Shown: positions 1 through 11,535 of the stretch, piece after piece
How positions within the stretch are numbered: the first letter of the stretch is position 1
How the letters are laid out: every line of letters starts with the position of its first letter
DNA from: Aphis gossypii
Taxonomy: Eukaryota; Arthropoda; Insecta; Hemiptera; Aphididae
NCBI RefSeq assembly: GCF_020184175.1
Contig: NC_065532.1
Location: 12,896,001 to 12,960,000, forward strand
DNA length: 64,000 nt
Reading direction: 5' to 3'
Made by a program: the position numbers and the translations under genes
The notes under the pieces: generated by a model
Database searches by the model: none
Told to the model about the DNA's origin: nothing
What the model saw: the letters and a program-made list of their open reading frames with translations, nothing else

Positions 1-2
1 AA

Positions 3-287
3 TATGGTAATATCAATCAAATCCATTTTACGATTCCAATTTTTTCCAAAGACAATTTATCTTGTACTATTTCAATTCAACTAAATAATATCCCACTGAT
101 TATAGCTACAAATTACCGTCTCATAAAACATATCATAACCACAAGCAATTTATCCAACAATTTCTATCTGATAATAAGTAATTATAATAATTTTATAATT
201 ATAGGTGGAGATTATAACGCTAAACACCAAAGTTGGGGTTGTTTGGTCATCAACAACCCACGTGAGGCTCTTTTACAATTTTATTAG
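3..287 (+). pseudogene. Decayed non-LTR retrotransposon fragment, endonuclease domain
   Basis: An open frame of about 94 codons runs in from the window edge to a TAG at 285-287. It contains the string GGDYNAKHQSWGC followed by NNPR (about 207-262). That is the DFNAHH/W-type core of the apurinic endonuclease (exonuclease-endonuclease-phosphatase fold) found in Jockey/CR1-like LINE ORF2 proteins. Such enzymes nick the target DNA to prime reverse transcription. The stop codon lies where the family normally continues, and no reverse transcriptase frame follows, so this is a dead piece. The family is judged from the motif only; the clade is not resolved. Confidence 0.6.
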
Positions 288-635
288 TACCAACAGTATT
301 AAATTTGAATACTTTCTCTTTTCAGACCAACCTTTTAATTTTTTACGGCACAAAGTAATTGATTAATCTTTAATAACTTACTTCAATAATTGCACACCTT
401 TTCAATTTTAATTAAAAATATATATATCCTATTTAACTAAGTACCTAACTAGTTTAACACATCAATTGTGTTAACCTATCATAAATGAAAATTTCCACTA
501 GCTACTGTGCATGTTTCTTGATGCAAACAAATGAACATGTTGTATTGAAAAAAATTATGATTTGCTGTTAACTTTATTCACACACCTATTGGTGGTATCA
601 AAATTAACAATATTGCATCTTACAATAATTATAAT
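288..635. other. AT-rich spacer
   Basis: Nothing recognisable lies between the LINE relic and the hAT MITE. It may be degraded downstream LINE sequence. The last eight bases (628-635, ATTATAAT) are the left target-site duplication of the MITE. Confidence 0.4.
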
Positions 636-907
636 CAGTGGCGTAGCCAGGATTTTTTTTAGGGGGGGGTTTTTTTAGTAATGAAATAAAATAAATCTAC
701 AACCGTATTGAAATAATAAAATAATTGAATGATAATGATTATTATCACCAGTGCAGTCGATAACGTGAATACGGCATAACAGAATACATTTTACCACGAA
801 TAAATGATTGTTTTTCTATATTATAAACATTATATTTTTGATAAAAATACGGCCCAAGGGGGGGGGGGGGGTTTCAACCCCCAACCCCCCCCCTGGCTAC
901 GCCACTG
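636..907. mobile_element. hAT-type MITE, 272 bp, with 8-bp TSD
   Basis: The ends are inverted: CAGTGGCGTAGCCAGG at 636-651 and its complement CCTGGCTACGCCACTG at 892-907. The element is flanked by an exact 8-bp duplication, ATTATAAT (628-635 and 908-915). An 8-bp duplication plus CAGTGGCG ends is the signature of the hAT superfamily. Runs of G and C lie just inside both ends (about 661-669 and 857-871). There is no transposase, so it would depend on an autonomous relative. The clean duplication suggests a fairly recent insertion. Confidence 0.88.
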
Positions 908-1466
908 ATTATAATACACAAAAAGTAAACAATATAACGCAAAAATAATAAGAAATAGTAAAAAATAATTCATGAAACATTATATTTTTATGTTATACAT
1001 TAATGAACACATTTTGTTCTATATAAATTGATTTTATTTATTTTTTCACATAGATTTAACATTAAATTTGATTCAACACACTTAGATTATTAAATACATT
1101 TTATGCCATAACTTATGACTTATGAGCAATAAAATGTAATTATATATTTTTTAAAACGAATGGCAGTCTGTTTATAAATATACCTAATTTAAACACATAG
1201 GTAACTTGTTTTTAAATGTAATGAATAAGAAATATATTATTTAGTTTGGGATGATATCAATACAGTTCAAAGGTATGTCACAAAAATAACATACCAAAAA
1301 AAAGTTACACCTAAAATATATAATACAATAAATTATTAAAATGAAAAAAAATTGAACAATTCAAATAATAATAATAAAAAAAATCAACTACCTATATTGT
1401 AACCTAATGTAACCAAAGACCAACAATTAAAAATACAAAAAACTAAATAAAACCCCGTATCATCTT
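908..1466. other. Probable 3' UTR of CCDC47 and spacer
   Basis: AT-rich sequence downstream of the minus-strand CCDC47 stop. The first AATAAA on the minus strand (TTTATT on plus) is at about 1034-1042, giving a 3' UTR of roughly 430 nt if it is used. No other feature was seen. Confidence 0.35.
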
Positions 1467-3443
1467 TTACATAGACTTAACTTTTAGTTGTTTCATTCTT
1501 GGTGCCTTTTTCCTTTGTTGACGTTTCATCTCTTTTTCCTCCCACTTTCGTTGCTTCTCTGGGTCCTCCTAAATAATAAAATTTAAAAAAATACATTATT
1601 ACTTTCACAAAAGAATACAACACAATTCAACTTTTACTTTTAAAATTCTTTCTTTTTCAAGTTTTTTCTTTTCTTCTTTTCTTGCCGCAGCTGCTTCAGC
1701 ACGTGCTGCATGAGTAGTTTTTAAAAATGCTTCCTCAACACGCAGTCTATTTTTTTCCGCTTTACTTTTAGCTTCTTTGCTAATTCTCAACCGCTTAATA
1801 CGTTCCATACATTGGAATATAAATGACATTAATGGGTAAATGGTACTAATCGCTTCCTGAGGATCAGCGTATTTATCAGTAGGAATAGTAAATGTGAATA
1901 TTAACACTTTCTTCACTGCTGGTAATTTAGTGGGAACTGCAGTTTCACTAGAACAAAAAATATATATATATATATATTTATATTTATTTTATTAATATAG
2001 AATATTAAACAGACGCAAAAATTGTATTCATTATTTTTGTTTTGAGGCGATAGAAGTAATTTTATCACACACTGCAGTTTAGTATCTAATGAACCGCAAG
2101 AGGCTAATTTCATACATGCCTATATTTTGTTCAATATTTATTAAATAACTTAATAAACAGAGCCAATTTAAACATAATGCTTGGCATATTATATAATTTC
2201 ATAAAAAAAACTTACTCTGTTAACTTAAGTCCTGAATATCTATCAGAAAAATGTAAACAATCAATGACATCTGAGTATTTGTTAATATAATTAACAGTCT
2301 TTGCATCCAATATTGATGAAGATACCTCTCCTAATTCGCTGTGTACACTAAAACTATCAGTCAAACCATAATTGGCTCCAGGCTTACGTTCTGGACAAAA
2401 TACACTCTAAACATAAAAAAACAAAAAAAATTAGAAATGAACAAAGTTCAAGCCTTTCAATAACTTCTTACAAGGTCAGCCATTTCTTTCGAATATCGAG
2501 CTGCTGTTTTTTTAGATGCTACACAAAAAACAAATGTATCCATATCTTCTTTGTTCATATCAACTTTTATTTGTACTTCGTCTTTAACAGGTCGTAAGAA
2601 TTGATTCAACATGGATGCTAAATCTTGTCTCTAAAATAATATGCACAGATTAGTATTTTAACATCATTCATTAAAATGTGTAAATACTAAATAAACATTT
2701 ATATTTTATTACCTTAATGAATTTTAATTCAACCAACATTCCTTCACAGCAAGTACGGCCACTGCACCATAATGTATATGTACTTTCAGTTTCTTTGATC
2801 AAGCCACTATTCTCTATTTCAATCTTACCATCATCACCTACGCCAATAAATTAAATAAATTTCCATTGTTTAATACTATTTAGACTTTTTATATACGAAC
2901 CAACTAAAGAAAAATTATCTTCGAGTAAGGATTTGTGTGTCTTAAACCATATATCTGCTAACTGAGCATTCTTTGACCGGCCATAGAAAAAATTGGCAAA
3001 ATATGCAATAATACCAATAATTAATAGAGTTTCCATAATATAATTTGACCACTTTGTATGGAAAGGAACTGGTACAGAAGCAATAGTTATTTTAGGATCC
3101 TTGTCGTCGACATGTAATCTTTCAGTGTCAAAACCTTCAAACTCCTCTTCGTCGTTAAAGTGTTCAAATTCGTCATCATCCTATCAAAAATAACATATTA
3201 AAAACAATTAATATTGTTTAATAAATTCGTTTCGAACTATTCATGATTTTAATATACTTCGACGGTGACTTCAGCCTCAGCTTTTTCCAAGATGGGAGAA
3301 GAGGAGTCATCCTTCAATTTCAAATCAGGTTCAGTTCTAGGTAACTCTTCAAACTCCTCAAACTCGTCCACTTCTTCGATATCAAATTTACAGTGAGCTA
3401 AGCATATTAAAATTGATAATGATATGACTAGAAAATACTTCAT
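1467..3443 (-). CDS. CCDC47: CCDC47 (PAT complex subunit, ER multipass translocon)
   Basis: Seven exons on the minus strand: 3443-3258, 3180-2901, 2837-2713, 2630-2472, 2406-2216, 1947-1638 and 1568-1467. All junctions are GT-AG and in phase, giving 1353 nt and 450 aa (human protein 483 aa). In order: a signal peptide (1-18), a very acidic luminal stretch (about 22-90), one membrane segment (about 109-128), a conserved cytosolic domain (about 130-355), and a Lys/Arg/Glu-rich coiled coil (about 361-446) ending KQLKVKSM. The human protein ends in a similar basic tail. In animals CCDC47 pairs with Asterix/WDR83OS in the PAT complex, which protects membrane segments during insertion of multipass proteins next to Sec61. 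The start chosen is the Met immediately before the signal peptide. A previously predicted start three codons upstream is a TTG and was not used. Confidence 0.93.
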
Positions 3444-5074
3444 TTTGTACAAATTATTGAAAAATTAAAATCCCAAACTAAATTTTGACGAGCTAAATAA
3501 AAAAATGTAATAAACGGATAGTGGATTGTGGATACGGCCGTATTCGGTGTTAATCTTATCTCGCGATTAAAATGACATATGTTCATGGAAGAACGCATAG
3601 CATCTTTAATCTATGCTTCCATGGTCTAATATACGCCCTAGAAATAAATTAATATCGATTTAATAAAACAGAAATATCCTGTAAATACCTATACCTAATT
3701 AAAAGTACAGAGTATTTGTATAGGCTAAATATACCTTAAAAACCTATTTCATGTAACGATTTTGAAAACGAAACCACACCTATGTTATGATAATTAAACA
3801 AATTATTATAGTGTTGCGAGAAAGATTCTGGATAAGTACCTACTTATACCTGGCTACCTATATAATGGTATACTATATTTGTAACGGTAGTCGGTCGTCG
3901 GTGCCTACTTTAATTAATAAATATCTGTAATAATGTATTGTAATACTGTTCGACAACAATTAACAAGTGAAAAGTGAAGAATTCGTACGGGTGTTGTGTA
4001 CGTATAATATGGTAATTTTAAATTTATATAATATAATATAATATAGTGTCTGCCTATAAACTAGATAATTACAAATGACAATATAAATATTATTAGATGT
4101 ATTTACTTATAACTTATTAACAAATAACAATAAATTTAAAAAGTTCTCTTGAAGTTTCTTGAAAACAAAATTAATTTACGTTCACATTTTTTTCTTTTTT
4201 TTTTTTTGTAAAAAATAACACGTTATATAATAACGCTTCCAAATTAATTTTCTTTCTTTCGCCTGATGATTAATTTTAATCATTAATATTTGTTTTATTA
4301 ATTAATTAATAATTAATCTTAAAACGAAGCTTGGAGAAGGTATAAATACTTTGTATGTATAGATAAAAAGGTACATAATATGTATAGTGGCATATTTACG
4401 GAGGGGAGGGTTCAGGGTTACTGAAAAAGAATAAAACATAAAAAAATAGGTAATCTCTTTGCTATACAGAAGGTGATGAGTGTACTTTGTCATTGAGTAA
4501 TGTATCATCCTAATTTCCTATGTGTTAAATTTACATTTTAAGTCTAATGACGTTAAAAGTTTCCTGACCCCATACAAATATTTTCGAATAACAAAATAAT
4601 TAAAATTGTAATTTTTGTTAAAAATACAAATGCCTATAAGAAAATTTGTATTTAAATAATATTTTAAATATTTTTTTTTAAATTTCATTATAAATTACTT
4701 ATGAGGAATCTTGTGTTAAATTTCCAAGCTACTAAGTTTCTAACTTTTTATCAAAAAGTAACCATGGAAAAACAATTTTCCCATGTCAAAAGTAGTTAAA
4801 ATATGAAAAAAAAGAATCAAAATATTACACTATCTACATTGATTAAATATTTAATCAATGCCATCTATACAAAACTCAGTATAGACAAAATTGTATGAAG
4901 GGGTCTACACAGTTATTCGTTTTTTTTTTTTGTTTGTTTTTATAATAATTCAACTTACTGTAATACCTATAATGGTAAAATAAATTCTTTAATAGTAAAT
5001 AGAAATAATATAAATAAAATAATATCAAAAAATATACTTAATACTTATAGTACCTAATAAAACTATAAGACTGT

Positions 5075-5512
5075 CTTCACTCAGAATCGTTTTTCGTATG
5101 CAATGATGATTTATGATTGAATTTAAATTTAACTCGTACCTACATTATAAGCTATAGCTATAGCATTGGTTGAGTATATTTAATGTACCTATATGTAAAT
5201 TTAATCAATGATTATAGTAATTTATACTATCGATGACGTATCTCGTGTCATAATAGACAACAGATCACCTTCCACCTACTTTTATTTAAATAAGAATTTC
5301 GAATTTTGAATAGGGGGCCTACGCGATTATGTAACATTAATGAAGTCTGATTGTTGTCTATATAATACATACCTGCTATAAACTTGCTAGAACATAAAAA
5401 AGACGCATAAAGAATGATTAACATTTTTTCATAATACACGAAGTATACGGTTCTTAATAATTTTACATTTATGTATGATATAAATGTATTTTAGATTCTG
5501 AACGGAGTGATG
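5075..5512. repeat. Candidate inverted-end element
   Basis: The left end CTTCACTCAGAATC (5075-5088) is mirrored by GATTCTGAACGGAGTGATG (5494-5512), with a short gap in the alignment. The interior is AT-rich and lacks coding potential. No clear target duplication was found, so both the boundaries and the class (MITE) are tentative. Confidence 0.35.
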
Positions 5513-6036
5513 CATGTATTGATTCTAAAATTATATAAAACCTTACCTATGTTTTTTTTTGTATTTGTGTACACGATAACTTGTTGAAATGCTTTAATTT
5601 AAAACTTCAGGGGTGGTTTCCGGTAACAAATTAAATATTTTTGTTGCATTATGAAGGTAAAAAGTAAGAAGTTTCCAGCAGTTTTCAAAAGTGTCAGGAA
5701 AAACCACAAAAAAGTGATGGAAAACAGGAATTTTCATGCAAAATCAGTTTTTGACATAATTGATTAAATATATTTTTGTAACTCAAAAATGAATCACTTC
5801 TGTAAATACTTAAATTTTTCATCAAATGTTTATATATTAGCATTATATAGATATACACACGCCACACGGTTAAATTTTCAAGATACTCTGACTTTTTTTG
5901 AACTACTTATAGACAATTAAACTTTTTGATATTTCTAAGTATTTTTTTGGAAATATTGATAAAAAAATGTTTGGAAAAAAACTTTATTCCGGTTAAAAAA
6001 AATCAATAATCGTAAGTCACAAATTATTTTTATTAG

Positions 6037-6640
6037 CGTTTAAAGTTCAAATTTTTACAAAATATGTCAAAATCTTGAAATTTCGCAAGTAATTTTTTAA
6101 TTTATATTCATACATTTTTTAGTATTTATATCTAAGGTTAAAAATTCAACACATAGTTTTCCTTCAAATAAGTTAAAAGAAAACTCAAGTTATTTAAGAC
6201 TGCTAAATCTAAATTTAAAATTTTTACGAAATCACGTAACGATAACGATTTATCCTCAAACGATTTTAAATATTTGTTATTTAAATATAAGTCGTAGATC
6301 TTTGAAACTTCCAACAGTTATTTAGATTGGCAATTTCTTTACATAATTTAATATTCAAGATATTTTGCTTATTTTAATGCTATTTATAGGAAATTGAAAT
6401 ATTAGTTTTTTTTTTTTTTTGTTTATAAACGTCAATAACATTTTTTTGCCAAGTCAATATATTTGTAAATTTAATACCAAGTTCCTTACAAGGTAGTCTA
6501 TTAGTGATTCAAAAATTATTAAACTTCATTGGTAAATTTTTTTTTTCATTTAGCGTTTAAAGTTCAAATATTGACAAAATTCATCAAAATCATGAATATT
6601 TGCAAATTATTTTGTAGTTATAAATTTGTAAAAAACATGT
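6037..6640. repeat. Diverged direct repeat pair (~90 bp, ~512 bp apart)
   Basis: Two stretches, 6037-6120 and 6549-6640, share the start AGCGTTTAAAGTTCAAAT and then a similar run of ACAAAAT, TCAAAATC, TGAA and TTTGCAA blocks in the same order and orientation. They look like two copies of an old tandem or dispersed repeat unit inside a larger degraded element. Confidence 0.5.
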
Positions 6641-8112
6641 TGTATAAATAAAGAATTGACCTATCATTGTATTCAAATGTATATAGCACATCCATCATAG
6701 TAACCTACTCTATACCTTAGATCTACTTAATATCTACTGTACAGCAGAGCGTTACCCACTTGATCACCTTTTTTTGTTGTTATTTACACCTATATATTTA
6801 TAAATTAATAACTGTCAAAAATAAAAAAAATCACAATCAAAATACATCTAGTACTTAAATCATAAAATATACGGTTAGGTAAGGTTTCATTCGTGACAAA
6901 ACACACAAAATATTGATACATAATTCATATCTATAGCAAGCATCAAAACATTTAAAATAACTATTATTATTATAGGTTTTCCATTAACTCTTTGTGTCAG
7001 GTTCGATGCTTTTTAATCAATTATAAAATATAATAATTCAAAAGAAAACTTCATCATCAATTAGTAGCAAATATTTGCATGGGCTTGGAGTGGATCTTAC
7101 AGAGGCCAGCCCTTTGTCACCAAAAAATGTATAGCTGTTATTTTATTTTTATTTATTTTTCAAAAAGATAAAGGACCCCCATTGAACATGTTCGCGTAGG
7201 ATTCACGAGTTTACAATTTTAAATAATTAATAATTATAAAACATTTTTCTCACATTAGTATGATTTTTTTATTGTTTTTTTTTTCATTTATTTGTTGAAA
7301 TACAGAAAAATCGATGATTCCAATTGGCATAATAAACTATATTTATTCTGCTACGGCGAGTAAATAGTTTGTTTTAATTATTATTTTTCGTTTCTATGTA
7401 GGGTTAAAATAATGCCATAAGTACCGTGCTACGCCGCAGTAAATGAAAATGCGGGATACAACATACATTGTCGATGCAAAATAGACGGCGTAATATAATT
7501 ACGTAAGTTTTTGTAGAACGATTATAATATTATTATTTATTATTATATCATAATATGTAAACCACCAAAAAGTTACTTAAAAATATTATCATATATGTTA
7601 TTATTTTGCAAACTATTGTAGTGTTATTAAAAAAAAAAAAAAAAAAAACAATAGACATTCAGTAAATCTTTATAAGGTATTATCATATAACATATTATTA
7701 TGAACATATTTTATAAATATCAATAACGTTCAAGACTACTAAAATTTCATATTAAGCATTTAAATGGTATTTTAAAAATAATTATTAAAAATTGTACAAT
7801 TTTTAAGAATATCTCAGATACTTAAAACATTACTTGGCTGACATTAAAATTTAAGTTAAGATAAAGTGCTTATTCAAAATATTATGTGTAGAAGAAATAT
7901 TTATGCCATTTAAAGATACTTATAAATTATCAAATGCGTATCACAAACCTGGCAATATTTATAATTAAAATTTTTACTTTATTTTTATATACTATTATAA
8001 CTATTTGTACTAAATTGACAGTAGAACTTTGTTGAGGTCCATATATAATAGCTCTTGGTCCCCTTGTCCCCATTCCCCTCTGATCACCAGCACTGTGGAA
8101 AAATTGGGCGAT

Positions 8113-8703
8113 TATAAACTCCGCCAGAATACCAGTTAAATGTAAAGGTCTGATAAAAACTCCGCCATGTTAACGCTTACATTAAATACGTTGACATATG
8201 TTGAAATGTATACTAGTTAAATGCGTTCAATCATTTTAATTTATTAATATTTAAAATAATTTTATCTACAAATTGTATCACATTATTTTAGTTCATAGTT
8301 CAAAATATTAGGTAGGTATAACATATTATACCTATCTACATATTTTATGATAATTACGATTATTTATTATTTATTTTATGTACATTACATACTATAATAA
8401 CATATCTAATGTGATCGGATAATAATAATTATTATTATTTAATAATATATACAAAGTAATTTTATATTTTTAACTAACTTTTTAGTTTTATATATTTTTT
8501 TAGTATATTACGTGTAATTAATATTTAACACAGACCATTAATCATTAGTATTATAAAAATTATGATAATAATTATATTATATTGATAATTATAATTTTTT
8601 TATTAATAACATATATTAATTTTATACTGTTACTTCATTTTTTTCACTGGTGGAGTTTAAATGAACTCTATTTTATCTGATTTTTTTTACGGAGTTTATA
8701 TAA
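8113..8703. repeat. Candidate inverted-repeat element with AAACTCCG arms
   Basis: The left arm (about 8113-8168) carries AAACTCCGCCA twice, with AGTTAAATG and CTGATAAAA between. The right arm (about 8645-8703) carries the complements GGTGGAGTTT, TTATCTGA and CGGAGTTTATA in matching reversed order. This indicates roughly 60-bp diverged terminal inverted repeats around about 480 bp of AT-rich interior. No target duplication could be fixed. Confidence 0.4.
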
Positions 8704-11123
8704 GTCTACATAGAAAAATTATATACCTACTGTTAGGCAATGGGCTATGTGCCTTTATTGTCATAGGCCATATGTCTGATCCTATAAATTTTCATCTTAA
8801 GACGTGAGCTGAGTAAAACATAATATTATAGTATACTCGTATGTATAAAAATAATAAATATTATTACTAATATTACTTTTTGAAATAAAATGTTATAATT
8901 GGGTAATAAATCAAAGAAAATGTGCAATTTACTTTGAAACATAATTAGATAAATTGACTACTAAATTATTTAGATAAAAATTAAATATAACATTATAGGT
9001 ACATTAATATTTAATACATTTGTATCTATAACCTAATAACTATTTACGTTATGTGAGTACAGTTAATCTTGTATTATGTTGTATAATTCATTAGTGAGTC
9101 GATTTTGAATAATTGCAAAAAAACAAAAAAAAATAATTAATTCTTTGTCTTCCTAAAGTATTAATGTATGGAATTAATGTGTATTTATTAAAAATATAGA
9201 TAACACGAGTAATTACTTACATTACACAAATTCACTTTTAATATATAAAAATATTTTCTCGTTAAATCCATATTTTACTCTTACTCAAATTCTTGCTGTC
9301 ATTTATAAATGATGATTACTGAACACTGATTGGTATCTGCAGAGTTTTGAGGTTATAAGTTAGATATTTAGACAGTGTGAATGTGGTGATTAATGATATT
9401 TGCATTTCTTATTTTATCATCTTGTGACACATTCTATATAATATTTTATAGATTATTGATTAATCTAGAATCACATTTCTCTAAAAGTACTCTTAAATAG
9501 TATCATTATTTTAAGATTCAGGGGTCCAAATGAAAACGATAATAATTATTAAATACATTATACAGAGTAGATCGTTCTATAGAACATACAATACATTTAC
9601 AAAAGTAAACAGTTAAGAGTGAAGTAAATATAAAATTTAAATAACATAGTTTTACTTTAAAAGAAACTGATTTTGTATGTATAATTTAGGATCTTGTTGT
9701 GTACGTTTTGTTTTTAATTATTATATTATAAATAGTTAACATACATAATAAAATATTAATACATAATAAAATGTAGTCAATATAATTGAGTATGAAACAT
9801 GAATTTTCAAAAATTATGATTGTTAATAACATAACATATTGATATTCTTGTTACCTACTTATAATACTTATAAAAGTAAAATTGAATTACTTACATGAAA
9901 CTATTGAATAGCAATTGATAGATTTTGGTATGATTAAGAATTAAGTCATACTTGACAATTATATATTTATAAATTATAATTTAATATAAATAATTAATGT
10001 ATAAAATATAAAAATATTATAATATACTATGTAAATTTATTATAGACGTGTAGGTACGTAATTTCAATAATCAAAGGAAATTACCTAGATATTACCTAGG
10101 TATATTATATTTTTATAAAAGGTATGAATTATCAATACTTATTCCCTTATTTTTTTCAAACAAAATAAATTGTTACAGTAATATTATTACAAAACACTTA
10201 TATTTTGTATTTTTCTTTAAAGTGATTTAGTTTTTACGAGTGTTCGTCAAGGTCAATTTCATTATTTAAAAATAATATGATTAAATATAAATGATTTTCT
10301 AAAACTTTTATTTACAATAATTATCTAAAAATTACGAAATATTACAGTGAAAAAACAAGTATCCAGAATATTATTAAATTAATACTGAAAACATTGAAAA
10401 TTAAATTAAATTACAGATTACCCACGACGCATACAATATCTCGACTATATATTTATAGCCACCGCACTCACAGCCACACAAGGAATTAAAGTAATAGGGA
10501 TTTTGACGATTTTGTGCATGCGATAACATAACCTAACGCACGATTTTGGGAACAAATTAGTAGAAGGTAGTAAAAGTATAAAAATAATAAAATTTACGTA
10601 CTTAAATATTTAAATGTCATATTGTTATTGATTGCAATATAATTACCCATAAATATGTTTTAAAAATAAAAGGGACTCTCTGTCACCCCACGGGCTCCAT
10701 GTCTTCGTTCAATTCAACCACTGCTTTTTAGAAACTATGTTTATGACTTTATGAGTAAGATTGTTGAAATACCTATGTTAATTATCATTATTATGGGAAT
10801 CCTATCCATAAAATTAAGATTAAAATGGCTTAACAAATAACAACTAATATTAAATATAAATTAAGGCATTCGGTACTAATGTCATTTAGTCTTCAAATAT
10901 ACATATACTCTATTGGAATAATAACCTTGTATTCCTGACCAGTCTCCTGTAGAGTCAATCAAATTTGATTCTATACATTTTTTTAATTGAATAGATGAAA
11001 TTATTCAATAATCTTCATTGAACTCTGATTTTTAATATTTTAATTTTAAACATTTAATATATGTCTTTTTAAACACGACAATTTTAAACAAATTTTTTTA
11101 ATTTCTTTATATCTATTTATTTA

Positions 11124-11535
11124 TCTATATAAATAAAAATGAATTTCCGTTTATTCAGTCTTGAAAACTTCCCGTCCGATATGAAGAATATATATAAATA
11201 AATAAAAATGAATGTCCACTTTTCCGACTTGGCACTTGTAATCGTAATCTTATCTTATCCATATTGCTTTGTTACTATTTCTTCCAGATTGATAGGTAGT
11301 ATTCAATTTCATCTTTATTATTATTTAATATTTTCTATCGTTAACATTTCTGGATCACTGCTTTTGTTATATTATTTTAATAGGTATTTTATGAACATAA
11401 TCAACATACAAATTTTTTACTAATTGAATTTTTGTTATTCAGAATGAATGATTATTTTAAATAAGTCTATTTAAAAAAAAATCTTTATTTTACTTTTAAT
11501 TATTAAAGACAATCTGGGCCAGTAACTCCAGCTAG
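11124..11535 (+). mobile_element. Candidate non-autonomous Helitron
   Basis: The segment begins TCTATATAAATAAAAATGAA and ends in CTAG (11532-11535). It is preceded by A and followed by T, as expected for Helitron insertion between A and T. A short palindrome, CTGGGCCAG (about 11515-11523), lies just before the 3' end, where Helitrons carry a hairpin. Similar ATATAAATAAAAATGAAT starts are common in insect Helitrons. A second copy of the start motif (about 11188-11212) suggests nested or tandem ends. There is no Rep/helicase. The short ORF at 11208-11423 has no recognisable product. Confidence 0.45.

Larger units (their letters stand above)
3444..11123. other. AT-rich intergenic DNA with decayed repeats
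   Basis: No coding region is supported. The first ~200 bases upstream of CCDC47 presumably hold its promoter, including a perfect 12-bp palindrome ATACGGCCGTAT at 3532-3543. Other structure: a 24-bp perfect palindrome (4837-4860), an inverted-end element (5075-5512), a diverged ~90-bp direct repeat (6037-6120 and 6549-6640), and an inverted-repeat element (about 8113-8703). The rest is A/T-rich sequence with poly-A/T runs. Confidence 0.5.
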
